From Humibacillus sp. (GTDB lineage: Bacteria > Actinomycetota > Actinomycetes > Actinomycetales > Dermatophilaceae), in the NCBI GenBank assembly GCA_030452985.1, contig JAKDLG010000005.1, positions 1 to 64,000 of the forward strand: DNA of 64,000 nt. Reading direction: 5' to 3'. This document shows positions 55,095 through 63,983 of the stretch, in pieces. Under the pieces are notes generated by a model that did not search any database, had not been told where the DNA came from, and saw only the letters and a program-made list of their open reading frames with translations. Position 1 is the first letter of the stretch, and each line of letters begins with the position of its first letter. The position numbers and the translations under genes were made by a program.

Positions 55095-56102
55095 TCAGAG
55101 AGTGCCGAGCTCGCGGGCCCGGGCCCGGAGGTCGGCGTGGATGCCGTCGAAGGCGGCGCCGTCGGGGAGCAGCGCCTTGGCCGCCTTGACCACGACGCTG
55201 TAGTTCGCGTCGACGACGTTGGCGATGGGGGCCTGCGTGATCTGCGCCAGCAGCTGGTACGCGTCCATAGTGTGCAGCCCGTGCAGAGCGCTCACCCAGC
55301 GCACGAGCTCGGCGTTGGCGATACGCCACGAGTCCTCCATCGGGCGGCTCGAACCGATGGCCATCACGTGGGTGTCGTCCTCGAGGCGCGGCCAGCCCGG
55401 GGCCTGACCCCTGATGAGGTCGACGATGAGCGTCGTGGTCATGGCGCCCTCGACCGCAGTGCCGCAGGCCTCGCCCTCGCCTTGGCGGTAGTGGCCGTCG
55501 CCGACGGAGAACATCGCCCCCTCAACGTTGACGCCGAGGTAGACGGTCGAGCCGGCTCGCATCTGCGGGGTGTCCATGTTGCCGCCGAAGCGTTCGGGAA
55601 CCAGCGACGAGCGCACCTCTCCCCCGGCCGGGGCCACCCCGACGGTGCCGAGCATGGGCTCGAGCGGCAGCTCGATGCGGTGGTCGCTGTGCCGGGCCAC
55701 GAAGCCGACAGTGCGACGGTCGCGGTCGAGCTCGTAGATCCAGGTCGTGTCGGGCAACGCGTCCTGCAACGTGACGGTGCGGTCGGTGCTCGTCATGCCG
55801 CCGAAGAACGGGATGGCGGCCGAGGCGGCCCAGTCACGGGCCGGCTCGAGCGCGACGAGGTGCAGCACGAGCGTGTCGCCCGGCTCGGCCCCCTCGACGT
55901 AGAACGGCCCGGTCTGGGGGTTGACGAAACGCAGGTCGACCTTGGCGCTCGACACGTCGTCGACGCTGCGCAGGGCCCCACCGAAGGCGTCGTCGGACCA
56001 CAGCCGCAGCGCCGTGCCCGGCGTGACGCGCATGACGGGGGCGACGCCTCCGAACGTGTAGGCGTAGTGCTCGCGGGTAGGGGTGTACTCGATGACGTCC
56101 AT
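55095..56102 (-). CDS. Acetamidase/formamidase family protein
   Basis: MDVIEYTPTREHYAYTFGGVAPVMRVTPGTALRLWSDDAFGG; GNMDTPQMRAGSTVYLGVNVEGAMFSVGDGHYRQGEGEACGTAVE. Confidence 0.9.
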   Translation of the reverse strand: MDVIEYTPTREHYAYTFGGVAPVMRVTPGTALRLWSDDAFGGALRSVDDVSSAKVDLRFVNPQTGPFYVEGAEPGDTLVLHLVALEPARDWAASAAIPFFGGMTSTDRTVTLQDALPDTTWIYELDRDRRTVGFVARHSDHRIELPLEPMLGTVGVAPAGGEVRSSLVPERFGGNMDTPQMRAGSTVYLGVNVEGAMFSVGDGHYRQGEGEACGTAVEGAMTTTLIVDLIRGQAPGWPRLEDDTHVMAIGSSRPMEDSWRIANAELVRWVSALHGLHTMDAYQLLAQITQAPIANVVDANYSVVVKAAKALLPDGAAFDGIHADLRARARELGTL

Positions 56103-56121
56103 GCTCGAACCCTCGGCGACG

Positions 56122-56454
56122 TCAGACGAGCTTGGCGACCGTGAGCAGCACGACTGACGGCTCACTCGCCTCGAGGCGGTGCGAGGCGTCGGGGATCATC
56201 ATCAGGTCACCCACGGCGCCCTCCCACTCGGTGTCGCCGGCGACCAGCCGCACGGCCCCCTGGAGCACCTGCAGGGTCGCCTCACCGGGGTTCTCGTGCT
56301 CGTGCAGCTGCTGGCCCGCGGCCAGCGCGATGAGGGTCTGACGCAGCGTGTGCGCGGCGCCCCCGCACAAGGTCTGGGCGCTGCGGCCGCTCGATGCCTC
56401 GGTGGCGGCGCGCAGGTGCTGGGCGGCCAGGTCGGTCAAAGACACGTTCTCCAT
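56122..56454 (-). CDS. Cupin domain protein
   Basis: HTLRQTLIALAAGQQLHEHENPGEATLQVLQGAVRLVAGDTEWEGAVGDLMMIPDASHRLEA. Confidence 0.85.
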   Translation of the reverse strand: MENVSLTDLAAQHLRAATEASSGRSAQTLCGGAAHTLRQTLIALAAGQQLHEHENPGEATLQVLQGAVRLVAGDTEWEGAVGDLMMIPDASHRLEASEPSVVLLTVAKLV

Positions 56455-56538
56455 GGGATCTCCTCCGTAGGGCACAGACCCCGATCATGCCCCACCGTGC
56501 CAGCGCCTGCCAGCGCCTGTCTGCGCCTGCCCGCTGCG

Positions 56539-57903
56539 TCAGGATCCTGGCACGCCGGCATCCTCGATGCCCTGCGCGCGGTCGATGAGGGCGTCGTCGC
56601 GGCGCACGAGGTCGAGCCGCGCGACCCGAGTGGGCAGCACGCTCGCGTAGAGCCAGTTCGTGGCGACCCGGACGCGCGCCGACAGGGAGGGCAGCGCCAG
56701 CAGGTGGTAGCCGCGAGCGACCGCCTTGGCGACCGGCCCGGTGAGCGGCACCCCCAGCGGTTTGGCCACGGCATCCCAACCGCCGAGGTCGGCCACCAGA
56801 CCGAGGTCGCGATGCCTGTATGTGCGGCTGACACCGAGCCCGAGGGAAGCGGCCACGTTCGCGGCGGCCACCGGCCCCTGCCGCTGCGCGTGCTGGGCCG
56901 TCGGCGCGGTGATCGGGCGCCCGCCGGCATTGTCGCTCCGCTCGGACACCGCGAGGTCGGGCACCGCTGCTGCATCGCCCAGGGCCCAGACGTGGGGCGC
57001 ACCCCGAACGGCGAGGTCGGGGCCTACCTCGAGACGGCCGCGCTGGGTGGGCAGGCCAAGGCTCGCCATGAGCGGGCTCGGCACGATGCCGGCACTCCAC
57101 ACCACGGTGTTCGTCGCGATCCGGGTGCCGTCGGTGAGGGTGACCCCCTCGTCGTCGACCTCGCTGAGGCTCACCCCGAGCCGAACCTCGATCCCCCGGC
57201 GGCGGAGTCGTCCGAGGGCGTGGGCACCCAGTCGCGAGCCCAGTTCGGGGAGCACCTGGGGCGCGACGTCGACGAGCACCCAGCGCACCTGCGACGGGTC
57301 GAGGCGGCCCCAGCGCCCGGTGACCCGCGACACCCAGAACTGCAGCTGGGCCACCAGCTCGGTGCCCGTGTAGCCGGCGCCGACGGCGACGACGGTCAGG
57401 CGCCGCCGACGTTCGTCGTCGTTCTCGGGGCCTTCGGGGAGCGCGTCGGCGCGGTCGAGCTGGGCGATGATGTGGTCGCGCAGGTAGGTGGCCTCGCGCA
57501 GCGTCTTCATTCCGTGGGCGTGCTCGCGCAGGCCCGGGATGTCGAACTGGCGCGTCACCGACCCCGGGGCGATGACGAGCCGGTCCCAGCGGAGGTCGAC
57601 CTGACCCTCCTCAGGGCAGTCGAGGCCGATCGTGTGGGCGGTGAGGTCGAGCTCCCGGACTCGGCCTACGAGCACTCTGACCCCGCGCAGCGTCTGCCGG
57701 TAGGGCACAGCGATGTCACGGGGCTCGAGCACCCCGTTCGCCACCTCGGGCAGAAGCGGGGCGTAGAGCAGGTAGTCGCTCGCGGTCACCAGAACGAGAT
57801 CTGCCTTACCTCCGAGCACCCGTTGCAGCCGGCGTATCGCGTAGAAGCCCGCAAACCCACCGCCGATCACCATTACGGTCGGTCGACCCTGAGTTGTCGT
57901 CAC
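56539..57903 (-). CDS. NAD(P)/FAD-dependent oxidoreductase (type II NADH dehydrogenase-like)
   Basis: MVIGGGFAGFYAIRRLQRVLGGKADLVLVTASDYLLYAPLLPEVANGVLEPRDIAVPYR; VVAVGAGYTGTELVAQLQ; VWALGDAAAVPD. Confidence 0.9.
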   Translation of the reverse strand: MTTTQGRPTVMVIGGGFAGFYAIRRLQRVLGGKADLVLVTASDYLLYAPLLPEVANGVLEPRDIAVPYRQTLRGVRVLVGRVRELDLTAHTIGLDCPEEGQVDLRWDRLVIAPGSVTRQFDIPGLREHAHGMKTLREATYLRDHIIAQLDRADALPEGPENDDERRRRLTVVAVGAGYTGTELVAQLQFWVSRVTGRWGRLDPSQVRWVLVDVAPQVLPELGSRLGAHALGRLRRRGIEVRLGVSLSEVDDEGVTLTDGTRIATNTVVWSAGIVPSPLMASLGLPTQRGRLEVGPDLAVRGAPHVWALGDAAAVPDLAVSERSDNAGGRPITAPTAQHAQRQGPVAAANVAASLGLGVSRTYRHRDLGLVADLGGWDAVAKPLGVPLTGPVAKAVARGYHLLALPSLSARVRVATNWLYASVLPTRVARLDLVRRDDALIDRAQGIEDAGVPGS

Positions 57904-58028
57904 GAGGGGCTCCTTCGGTGGGTTCTCGCCACCATAGGCCGCCCTCACCACCCACCGATTGAGTCATTCGACTTCATCTGCGGCCGTGTGCAGACCTCAT
58001 TCCCGCCGCCATCCGAGAGCGGTCAACT

Positions 58029-58364
58029 GCGCCCGGCATCATCCACTGCCCCGACCCGCGCCGGATGGCGACGTTCTACGGCGCCCTTCTCGGGCGGGAT
58101 GTGAAGGCCTCCGACGACTGGGCCGAGGTGCGCGACGACGGCCAGCGCATCTGCTTCCAGCCGGTGGCCGACTACGCCGCGCCGAAGTGGCCGGGCCAGC
58201 AGGCTCCCCAGCAGATGCATCTCGACGTGATGGTCGACGGCCTCGACGAGGGCGAGGCCGCGGTGCTGCAGCTCGGAGCGACGAAGCACGAGCACCAGCC
58301 CGGCACGTAGTTCCGGCTGTTGCTCGATCCCGCCGGCCACCCGTTCTGCCTCTGCGTCGACTGA
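58029..58364 (+). pseudogene. VOC/glyoxalase-like protein with in-frame amber stop
   Basis: PGIIHCPDPRRMATFYGALLGRDVKASDDWAEVRDDGQRICFQPV...EHQPGT*FRLLLDPAGHPFCLCVD*; TAG at 58308-58310 splits a VOC fold and no good start codon precedes the conserved N-terminus. Confidence 0.65.
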
Positions 58365-58409
58365 CCGCACGGTCTGGTCGACCGAGGGTGCCAGCGTCCA
58401 GAGAATGCC

Positions 58410-58453
58410 GGATGCCGCTCAGCCGGCGAGCGATCGCCCGCTGAGCGGCATCC
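58410..58453. terminator. Bidirectional intrinsic terminator-like hairpin
   Basis: GGATGCCGCTCAG CC GGCGA GCGA TCGCC CG CTGAGCGGCATCC: 13-bp perfect outer stem, inner 5-bp stem, GCGA tetraloop, between convergent genes. Confidence 0.65.
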
Positions 58454-58474
58454 GACTTCACGCGGTGGAGAAGC

Positions 58475-59485
58475 TCAGGCGACGCGCTTCTGGGGCGCGG
58501 TCGCCTCGGTCTTCGCCGGGTCGGTCTCGACGATGTCACCGAGGGCGTCGTCGATCTTCTTCATGAGGTCGGCCTCGAGCTTGACCCCGGCCGCCAACAC
58601 GTTGTCGGCGACCTGCTCGGGCCTCGAGGCCCCCACCAGGGCGGCGGCGACGTTGTCGTTCTGCAGCACCCAGGCGATGGCGAGCTGCGGCATGGTCAGG
58701 CCGGCCTCGTCGGCGAGGGGCTTCAGCTTCTGCACCCGAGCCAGCACGTCGTCGTTCATGAACCGCTTGATCATGTCGGCGCCGCCCTTCTCGTCGGCGG
58801 CCCGCGAACCCTCCGGCGGCGCCTCGCCCGGAAGGTACTTGCCCGACAGCACGCCCTGGCCCATCGGGCTCCACACGATCTGGCTCAGACCCAGCTCCGC
58901 ACACGTCGGCACGACCTCGTCCTCGATGACCCGCCACAGCATAGAGTACTGCGGCTGGCTCGAGATGAGCGAGAAACCCAGCTCCTTCGAGAGCTTGACG
59001 CCTTCGCGGATCTGCTCGGCGGTCCACTCGCTCACACCGATGTAGAGGGCCTTGCCCTGGCGCACCACATCGGCGAAGGCCTGCATGGTCTCTTCGAGGG
59101 GCGTCTCGGTGTCGAACCGGTGCGCCTGGTAGAGGTCGACGTAGTCGGTCTGCAGCCGCTCGAGCGAGGCGTCGATCGACTCCATGATGTGCTTGCGTGA
59201 CAGCCCGGTGTCGTTCTTCCCGCCCGGCCCGGTCGGCCAGTAGACCTTGGTGAAGATCTCGAGGCTCGCGCGCCGCTCGCCCTTGAGGGCCTCGCCGAGA
59301 ACCGTCTCGGCCTTGCCGTTGGCGTACGCGTCGGCGGTGTCGAAGGTGCTGATGCCGGCCTCGAGCGCCGCCCGCACACACTGGGTGGCGACGTCGTTCT
59401 CGACCTGGGAGCCGTGCGTCAGCCAGTTGCCGTAGGTGATCTCAGAGATCTTGAGTCCGCTGTTGCCGAGGTATCGAAAGTCCAT
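58475..59485 (-). CDS. Aldo/keto reductase family protein
   Basis: MDFRYLGNSGLKISEITYGNWLTHG; FDTADAYANGKAETVLGEAL; DYVDLYQAHRFD; VIWSPMGQGVLSGKYLPG. Confidence 0.93.
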   Translation of the reverse strand: MDFRYLGNSGLKISEITYGNWLTHGSQVENDVATQCVRAALEAGISTFDTADAYANGKAETVLGEALKGERRASLEIFTKVYWPTGPGGKNDTGLSRKHIMESIDASLERLQTDYVDLYQAHRFDTETPLEETMQAFADVVRQGKALYIGVSEWTAEQIREGVKLSKELGFSLISSQPQYSMLWRVIEDEVVPTCAELGLSQIVWSPMGQGVLSGKYLPGEAPPEGSRAADEKGGADMIKRFMNDDVLARVQKLKPLADEAGLTMPQLAIAWVLQNDNVAAALVGASRPEQVADNVLAAGVKLEADLMKKIDDALGDIVETDPAKTEATAPQKRVA

Positions 59486-59595
59486 CCCCCCACCGTATGT
59501 CGCCCGTCTGGCAACGGGGGGCCGGGGGGGCGGCGGGCCTTCGGCAGCGCGGACAGGAAAGCGCTCAGGTCTGGCGGTCTGCTCCTTCGGTGGGT

Positions 59596-60792
59596 ATGAC
59601 TGGTGTCATGACCTCGCAGACACCGGATGCCGCCCAGCCACCCCTGCCCGCGCGGATCGCCGTCGCGCTCGAGAACGACGAGCGGCTCGACCCCGCGGTC
59701 GACGCCCTGGGCGAGCTCACCGCACCGCTCGGCGCCCCGGGGCTCGGCGATGTGCTGCGCGGGTCGTGGCTGGGCCATGCACTGCACCCCTCGCTCACCG
59801 ACGTGCCCCTGGGCCTGTGGACCGCCGCCAGTGTGCTCGACCTCGTCGGTGGCCCGTCGGCCCGGCCGGCCGCCCAGCGGCTGCTCGGGATCGGTCTGCT
59901 CAGCGTGGCCCCGACCGCCGCATCCGGCTGGGCCGAGTGGCACCGCTCCGACCGCCCGGCCCAACGGGTCGGGGTGGCGCACGTCGCGCTCAACGTGGCG
60001 GCCATCGGGCTCTACGCCGGGTCGTGGGCCGCGAGACGGGGCCAGCGTCACCGTCTCGGCGCGATGCTGGCCCTCGTCGGGGCCGGTTCCGCTGGTGCCG
60101 CCGGCTACCTGGGCGGGCACCTGGCGGCCGTGCGAAAGGTCTCCACCGCGCACCCGGGTCTGACCGGGGCCTCGGAACTACGCTCTGCCGACGGTGATCT
60201 CGCGAGCAGCGTCACCAACCCTCTCAAGGCCGCGGCGGTGACGGCGGCGCTGCCACGATCGGCGGGCAAGCGCTCCGACCCGACGACCGTCACCTCCGAA
60301 GACGTGCACGAGGCCCTGGTCGCCCAGCATGCTCACCTCGGCACACTGCTGCACCATGCTCGCGTGGCGGCACCGCAAGAACATGCTGCCGCGATGCGCG
60401 ACTTTCTCAGCCACTTCGCCGGCCACGTGGCCGTCGAGTCGCAGCTCATCCACCCGGTGGTGCCCCAGGTCGTCGGCACGTCGTTGGATCTCGGCCGGGC
60501 CGCGGAGGAGGCCGGCCTGGCCCAGCAGATCAAGCGGCTCGAGGAGATGGACTCGGAGGCTCCCATCTACCGAACGCAGTTCGGGCTCTTCGAGGAGGCG
60601 ATGACCAAGCACCTGTCGATGGAGGAAGGCCAGGAGCTGCCCGAGATGGTCAACCGGTTGCGCGACGACCACGCCGCCACGGTCATGGCCGCCCTGACCG
60701 CGGTCATCGACTCGGCGCCCGACCGGTCGGGTTCGTACGCCCGGATGCTCGACGAGGCGAAGGCACAGGTGAGGGCCCTGACGCACGAGTAG
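59596..60792 (+). CDS. DUF2231 membrane domain fused to hemerythrin-like (HHE) domain
   Basis: LGHALHPSLTDVPLGLWTAASVLDLVGG (DUF2231); C-terminal HLGTLLHHARVAAPQEHAAAMRDFLSHFAGHVAVESQLIHPVV...EEAMTKHLSMEEGQELPEM (HHE-like). Confidence 0.75.
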   Translation: MTGVMTSQTPDAAQPPLPARIAVALENDERLDPAVDALGELTAPLGAPGLGDVLRGSWLGHALHPSLTDVPLGLWTAASVLDLVGGPSARPAAQRLLGIGLLSVAPTAASGWAEWHRSDRPAQRVGVAHVALNVAAIGLYAGSWAARRGQRHRLGAMLALVGAGSAGAAGYLGGHLAAVRKVSTAHPGLTGASELRSADGDLASSVTNPLKAAAVTAALPRSAGKRSDPTTVTSEDVHEALVAQHAHLGTLLHHARVAAPQEHAAAMRDFLSHFAGHVAVESQLIHPVVPQVVGTSLDLGRAAEEAGLAQQIKRLEEMDSEAPIYRTQFGLFEEAMTKHLSMEEGQELPEMVNRLRDDHAATVMAALTAVIDSAPDRSGSYARMLDEAKAQVRALTHE

Positions 60793-60842
60793 GACTCGCG
60801 GTCTGGCTTCCCGTCGAGCGGGGCCCGCCTAGGCTTCGGGCC

Positions 60843-61448
60843 ATGACCTGGATCACCACCATCGGCCGCGAGAACGCTGAGCCTCGCTTGCGCGAGACCT
60901 ACGACCGCATCGCCGGCCCGCACGGCAAGATCGACAACATCCTGCTGGCGCACAGCTTGCGCCCGCACACCCTGGCCGGTCACCTGGCGCTCTACAAGGC
61001 GGTGCTGCACCACTCCCGCAACCGCCTTCCGGTCTCGTTCCTGGAGACCATCGGCGTGCAGGTGAGCCACCTCAACGGCTGCGCCTACTGCGTCGACCAC
61101 CACTCCGCTGGGCTGCGTGAGCTGCTGGGCGACGACACCCGCCACGACGTCGTCCTTCGCGCCCTGCTCGCTGGGCGGCCCGAAGACGCCTTCGAGGGCC
61201 GCGAGCTGGCCGCCCTGCGCTACACCAGGCTGCTCAGGGAGTCGCCTGGCGCGGTCTCGGAGAACGACATCCAGACGCTGCGCGCGGCTGGGTTCGACGA
61301 CGGCGAGATCCTCGAGATCAACCAGGTGGCGGCCTATTTCGCCTACGCGAACCGCACCGTGCTCGGCCTCGGCATCACGACGGACGGTGACGATCTCGGC
61401 ACGGCGCCCACGGAGTCCGACGACGTCACCGACTGGCGTCACGGCTGA
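60843..61448 (+). CDS. Peroxidase-related / carboxymuconolactone decarboxylase (AhpD-like) family protein
   Basis: FLETIGVQVSHLNGCAYCVDHHSAGLRELLGDD: CxxC-x3-H AhpD signature. Confidence 0.88.
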   Translation: MTWITTIGRENAEPRLRETYDRIAGPHGKIDNILLAHSLRPHTLAGHLALYKAVLHHSRNRLPVSFLETIGVQVSHLNGCAYCVDHHSAGLRELLGDDTRHDVVLRALLAGRPEDAFEGRELAALRYTRLLRESPGAVSENDIQTLRAAGFDDGEILEINQVAAYFAYANRTVLGLGITTDGDDLGTAPTESDDVTDWRHG

Positions 61449-61500
61449 CCCACCTCTTGGCCAATCTCACTGCCATCCAAGCGAATTGGGCGATCCCCTC

Positions 61501-61530
61501 TTGACAGGTCTGTCGAACACCTGTTCTAAT
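61501..61530 (+). promoter_or_regulatory. LexA/SOS-box promoter (TTGACA-N18-TCTAAT with TCGAAC-ACCT-GTTCTA)
   Basis: SOS-like box at 61513-61528 lies between the -35 (61501-61506) and -10 (61525-61530). Confidence 0.65.
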
Positions 61531-61579
61531 GGAGGTAGTAGGGACGTCAGCGTGGTGCGAGCGACAGGAGGCACGGTCG

Positions 61580-63373
61580 ATGGTCGAAACCCCTCGACAG
61601 CATGCCTCCCCGACGCCCGACGGCTCACGTACCGACGCTGCCGCACTGGCACGGATAGTGGGCCACGATGATGCGGTGGTCGACCTCGATCGGCTGAGCG
61701 CCTTGTACCGGGCCCGTGACGCCGGCCGGGTGTCGTTGAACCAGAAGCAGCTTCCCCTGTTCGAGCGAGCCCTGCGCCGCCAGGTGGCCCAGCACGTGCT
61801 GACCCGCCGGCTGCCGATGCTGGTGGCCGAGCTGCTCGAGGCGGCCGCCGACGACCTGGCTCCAGTGACGTCTGTCGACGAAGCGCCAACCGTCTCCGAC
61901 CTCGAAGCCGAGGCGAGCGACGAGCTACGCCGGTTCGAGGCGGTAGAGCACTGCAAGGCTGCGCTCGACGCCGTGGCGGTGGAGTCGCTGGGGCGCCTGC
62001 ACGCCGACATCGATGCCGCCGAGACCGCACGGTTCGCCGCGTTGGGCCGAAGCACTCCTCCCGGCTGGGTCGACCCCGAGCGGCTCACCGTGATGGAGGT
62101 CTGCACCGCCACGGGCCTCGGGGAACGTGACGTCTTCGCTCGGGTTCGGTTGGGCTCCGCCCGTGGGGCAGCGGCCACCGACCTGCGGGCTCGACTTTGG
62201 GCCGGCACGGTCAACCTCCACCGGGCGTGCACCATCCACACCGAAACACAAGGCTTGGCCGACGAGGCGGCCTTGGGAGTTGCCGATGCGGTGCTGCGCC
62301 CGAAAGACGGTGCGCCGCCGTCAGCAGCCCTGTTCCGCCAGCGACTGAACCGGTGCGTGATCGCGGCCGACCGTGACGCGGCAGAACGGCGCCGGGCCGC
62401 TCGCAAGCGCCGCCGCGGAGTGTACGCCAGAATCGACGAAGACGGGCTCGGCACGATGACCATCACCAACGATGCCGAGAAGGTGATCGCTGCGATGGAA
62501 CGCGTGAACGCGGCCGCGCGAGCCGCCCGGCAGAGCGGCGACGAGCGCGATCTCGAGACGTTGCGGGCCGAGGTGGCCACCGACCTGTTGGCGTTCGGCG
62601 GGCTGGCGCCGGACGTGGTCCCAACCGACCAGAGCAGCTCCGCCGACCCGGATCCCGAGACCGCCCCGGCTGGTGACCAGCAGCGCACCGACGAGCCCGG
62701 TTCGGTCGACGACCAGGCGAGTGGCCACTCTCGAACGCATTCCGGCGCCAGACACTCTCGCGGTCCCGCGCCGAAGGAAGCCGCTCGCGTCGGCCGGCCA
62801 CCGGCCGCGGCCGTTTGGGTCGTCGTGCCCTTCACCACCGCGGTCGGGCTCACCGACGCTCCGTGCGAGATCCCGGGCTACGGGTGGGTGCCGGCCGATC
62901 AGGCCCGCCGGATCATGCTGGCGGCAGGCTCCACCTGGCAACGCCTCGCCGTCGACGTCGACACCGGAGCCGCCCTGCAGCTCGAGACGACCGCCTACCG
63001 GCCCACCGCCGCGATGCGTGCTCAGGTCATGGCCGTCGATGGGACCTGCCGCGGCCCGGGCTGCACCGTGCCCGCCAACCGGTGCGACCTCGACCACGAC
63101 ACCCCATGGCCAGCCGGCCCGACCCACGTCAGCAACCTCACCGCCAAGGAACGCCAACACCACAACCTCCGCACCCATGAGCACTGGTCTGCGACCCGTG
63201 ACCCCGACGGCGCCGTCCATTGGCGTACCGCCGCTGCACGCGTCTACACCACTTACCCCAAGGACTGGCTCGAAGGTCTTCGAGAACCAGGGCGGCCATC
63301 GGAAGCAGCGGCCCAGCGCCCGGTGAGCGATCCGAAGCCGATTGAACCCGCCGACGACCGGCCGCCCTTCTGA
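61580..63373 (+). CDS. DUF222 / HNH endonuclease (13E12 repeat family)
   Basis: AGGAGG then ATG at 61580; VMEVCTATGLGERDVFARVRLGSARG; C-terminal HNH CRGPGCTVPANRCDLDHDTPWPAGPTHVSNL. ORF-track start at 61529 falls inside the promoter. Confidence 0.88.
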   Translation: MVETPRQHASPTPDGSRTDAAALARIVGHDDAVVDLDRLSALYRARDAGRVSLNQKQLPLFERALRRQVAQHVLTRRLPMLVAELLEAAADDLAPVTSVDEAPTVSDLEAEASDELRRFEAVEHCKAALDAVAVESLGRLHADIDAAETARFAALGRSTPPGWVDPERLTVMEVCTATGLGERDVFARVRLGSARGAAATDLRARLWAGTVNLHRACTIHTETQGLADEAALGVADAVLRPKDGAPPSAALFRQRLNRCVIAADRDAAERRRAARKRRRGVYARIDEDGLGTMTITNDAEKVIAAMERVNAAARAARQSGDERDLETLRAEVATDLLAFGGLAPDVVPTDQSSSADPDPETAPAGDQQRTDEPGSVDDQASGHSRTHSGARHSRGPAPKEAARVGRPPAAAVWVVVPFTTAVGLTDAPCEIPGYGWVPADQARRIMLAAGSTWQRLAVDVDTGAALQLETTAYRPTAAMRAQVMAVDGTCRGPGCTVPANRCDLDHDTPWPAGPTHVSNLTAKERQHHNLRTHEHWSATRDPDGAVHWRTAAARVYTTYPKDWLEGLREPGRPSEAAAQRPVSDPKPIEPADDRPPF

Positions 63374-63485
63374 TCCGCAGCCAAACGCTCGCGACTTGGA
63401 AGCAACGGCCTCTCCGGTCCCAGCCGATCGGTCACAGTTCGGGGAGCCATGGAGTGCGAAGCCACGGCGACCGCACTACCGCGCG

Positions 63486-63983
63486 TCAATTGACGGCCGC
63501 GCCCACCTCAGGGTGCCCGCCCACGGGCTCTCGTTGACGTCGTCCGACATCGGAGGACCCTCCCGCGAGCACCCCACCTCCGACCAGTAGCAACCCGACA
63601 GCCACCAGCGCACCGGGGCCCAGGTAGCGAAACCCGACACCGGACGAGACCACATCTGCGGGCAGTCCATCGCCGAGCGCGGGCGCCTCTCGCTCGTCGA
63701 CGCGCGCCCGGACCCGGTCACCGACCGCGCTCACCTGCTGCTGGCTGCGGCTCAGGTTAATGAAGGCGTGCGGCTGTCCCGGTACGTCGACCCAGACGGC
63801 GTCGGCGTACCCGTCGCGGCTGACCTCGCCGAGCTCGGTCACGCGATAAGACCCGGCCGGGGCATGCTCACGCAGCCACCCCATTTCGGAGGCGTCGTCG
63901 TGCACGGTGTTCAGCGCCAGGGCGCCCCAGACGATGGCCATCACACCCATGACGGCGGCGAAGGCCGCGCCGAGATGTCTCAA
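63486..63983 (-). CDS. Hypothetical membrane protein
   Basis: 165 aa with two hydrophobic helices (AAFAAVMGVMAIVWGALAL; LGPGALVAVGLLLVGGGVLAGG). Confidence 0.55.
   Translation of the reverse strand: MRHLGAAFAAVMGVMAIVWGALALNTVHDDASEMGWLREHAPAGSYRVTELGEVSRDGYADAVWVDVPGQPHAFINLSRSQQQVSAVGDRVRARVDEREAPALGDGLPADVVSSGVGFRYLGPGALVAVGLLLVGGGVLAGGSSDVGRRQREPVGGHPEVGAAVN

Noticed and set aside
56179-58104. 641-aa + strand ORF opposite the NDH-2-like gene
   Set aside because: Antisense shadow; no own family motif.
61426-63220. 475-aa and 299-aa - strand ORFs opposite the DUF222/HNH gene
   Set aside because: Ser/Arg- or Gly-rich shadows of the + strand gene.
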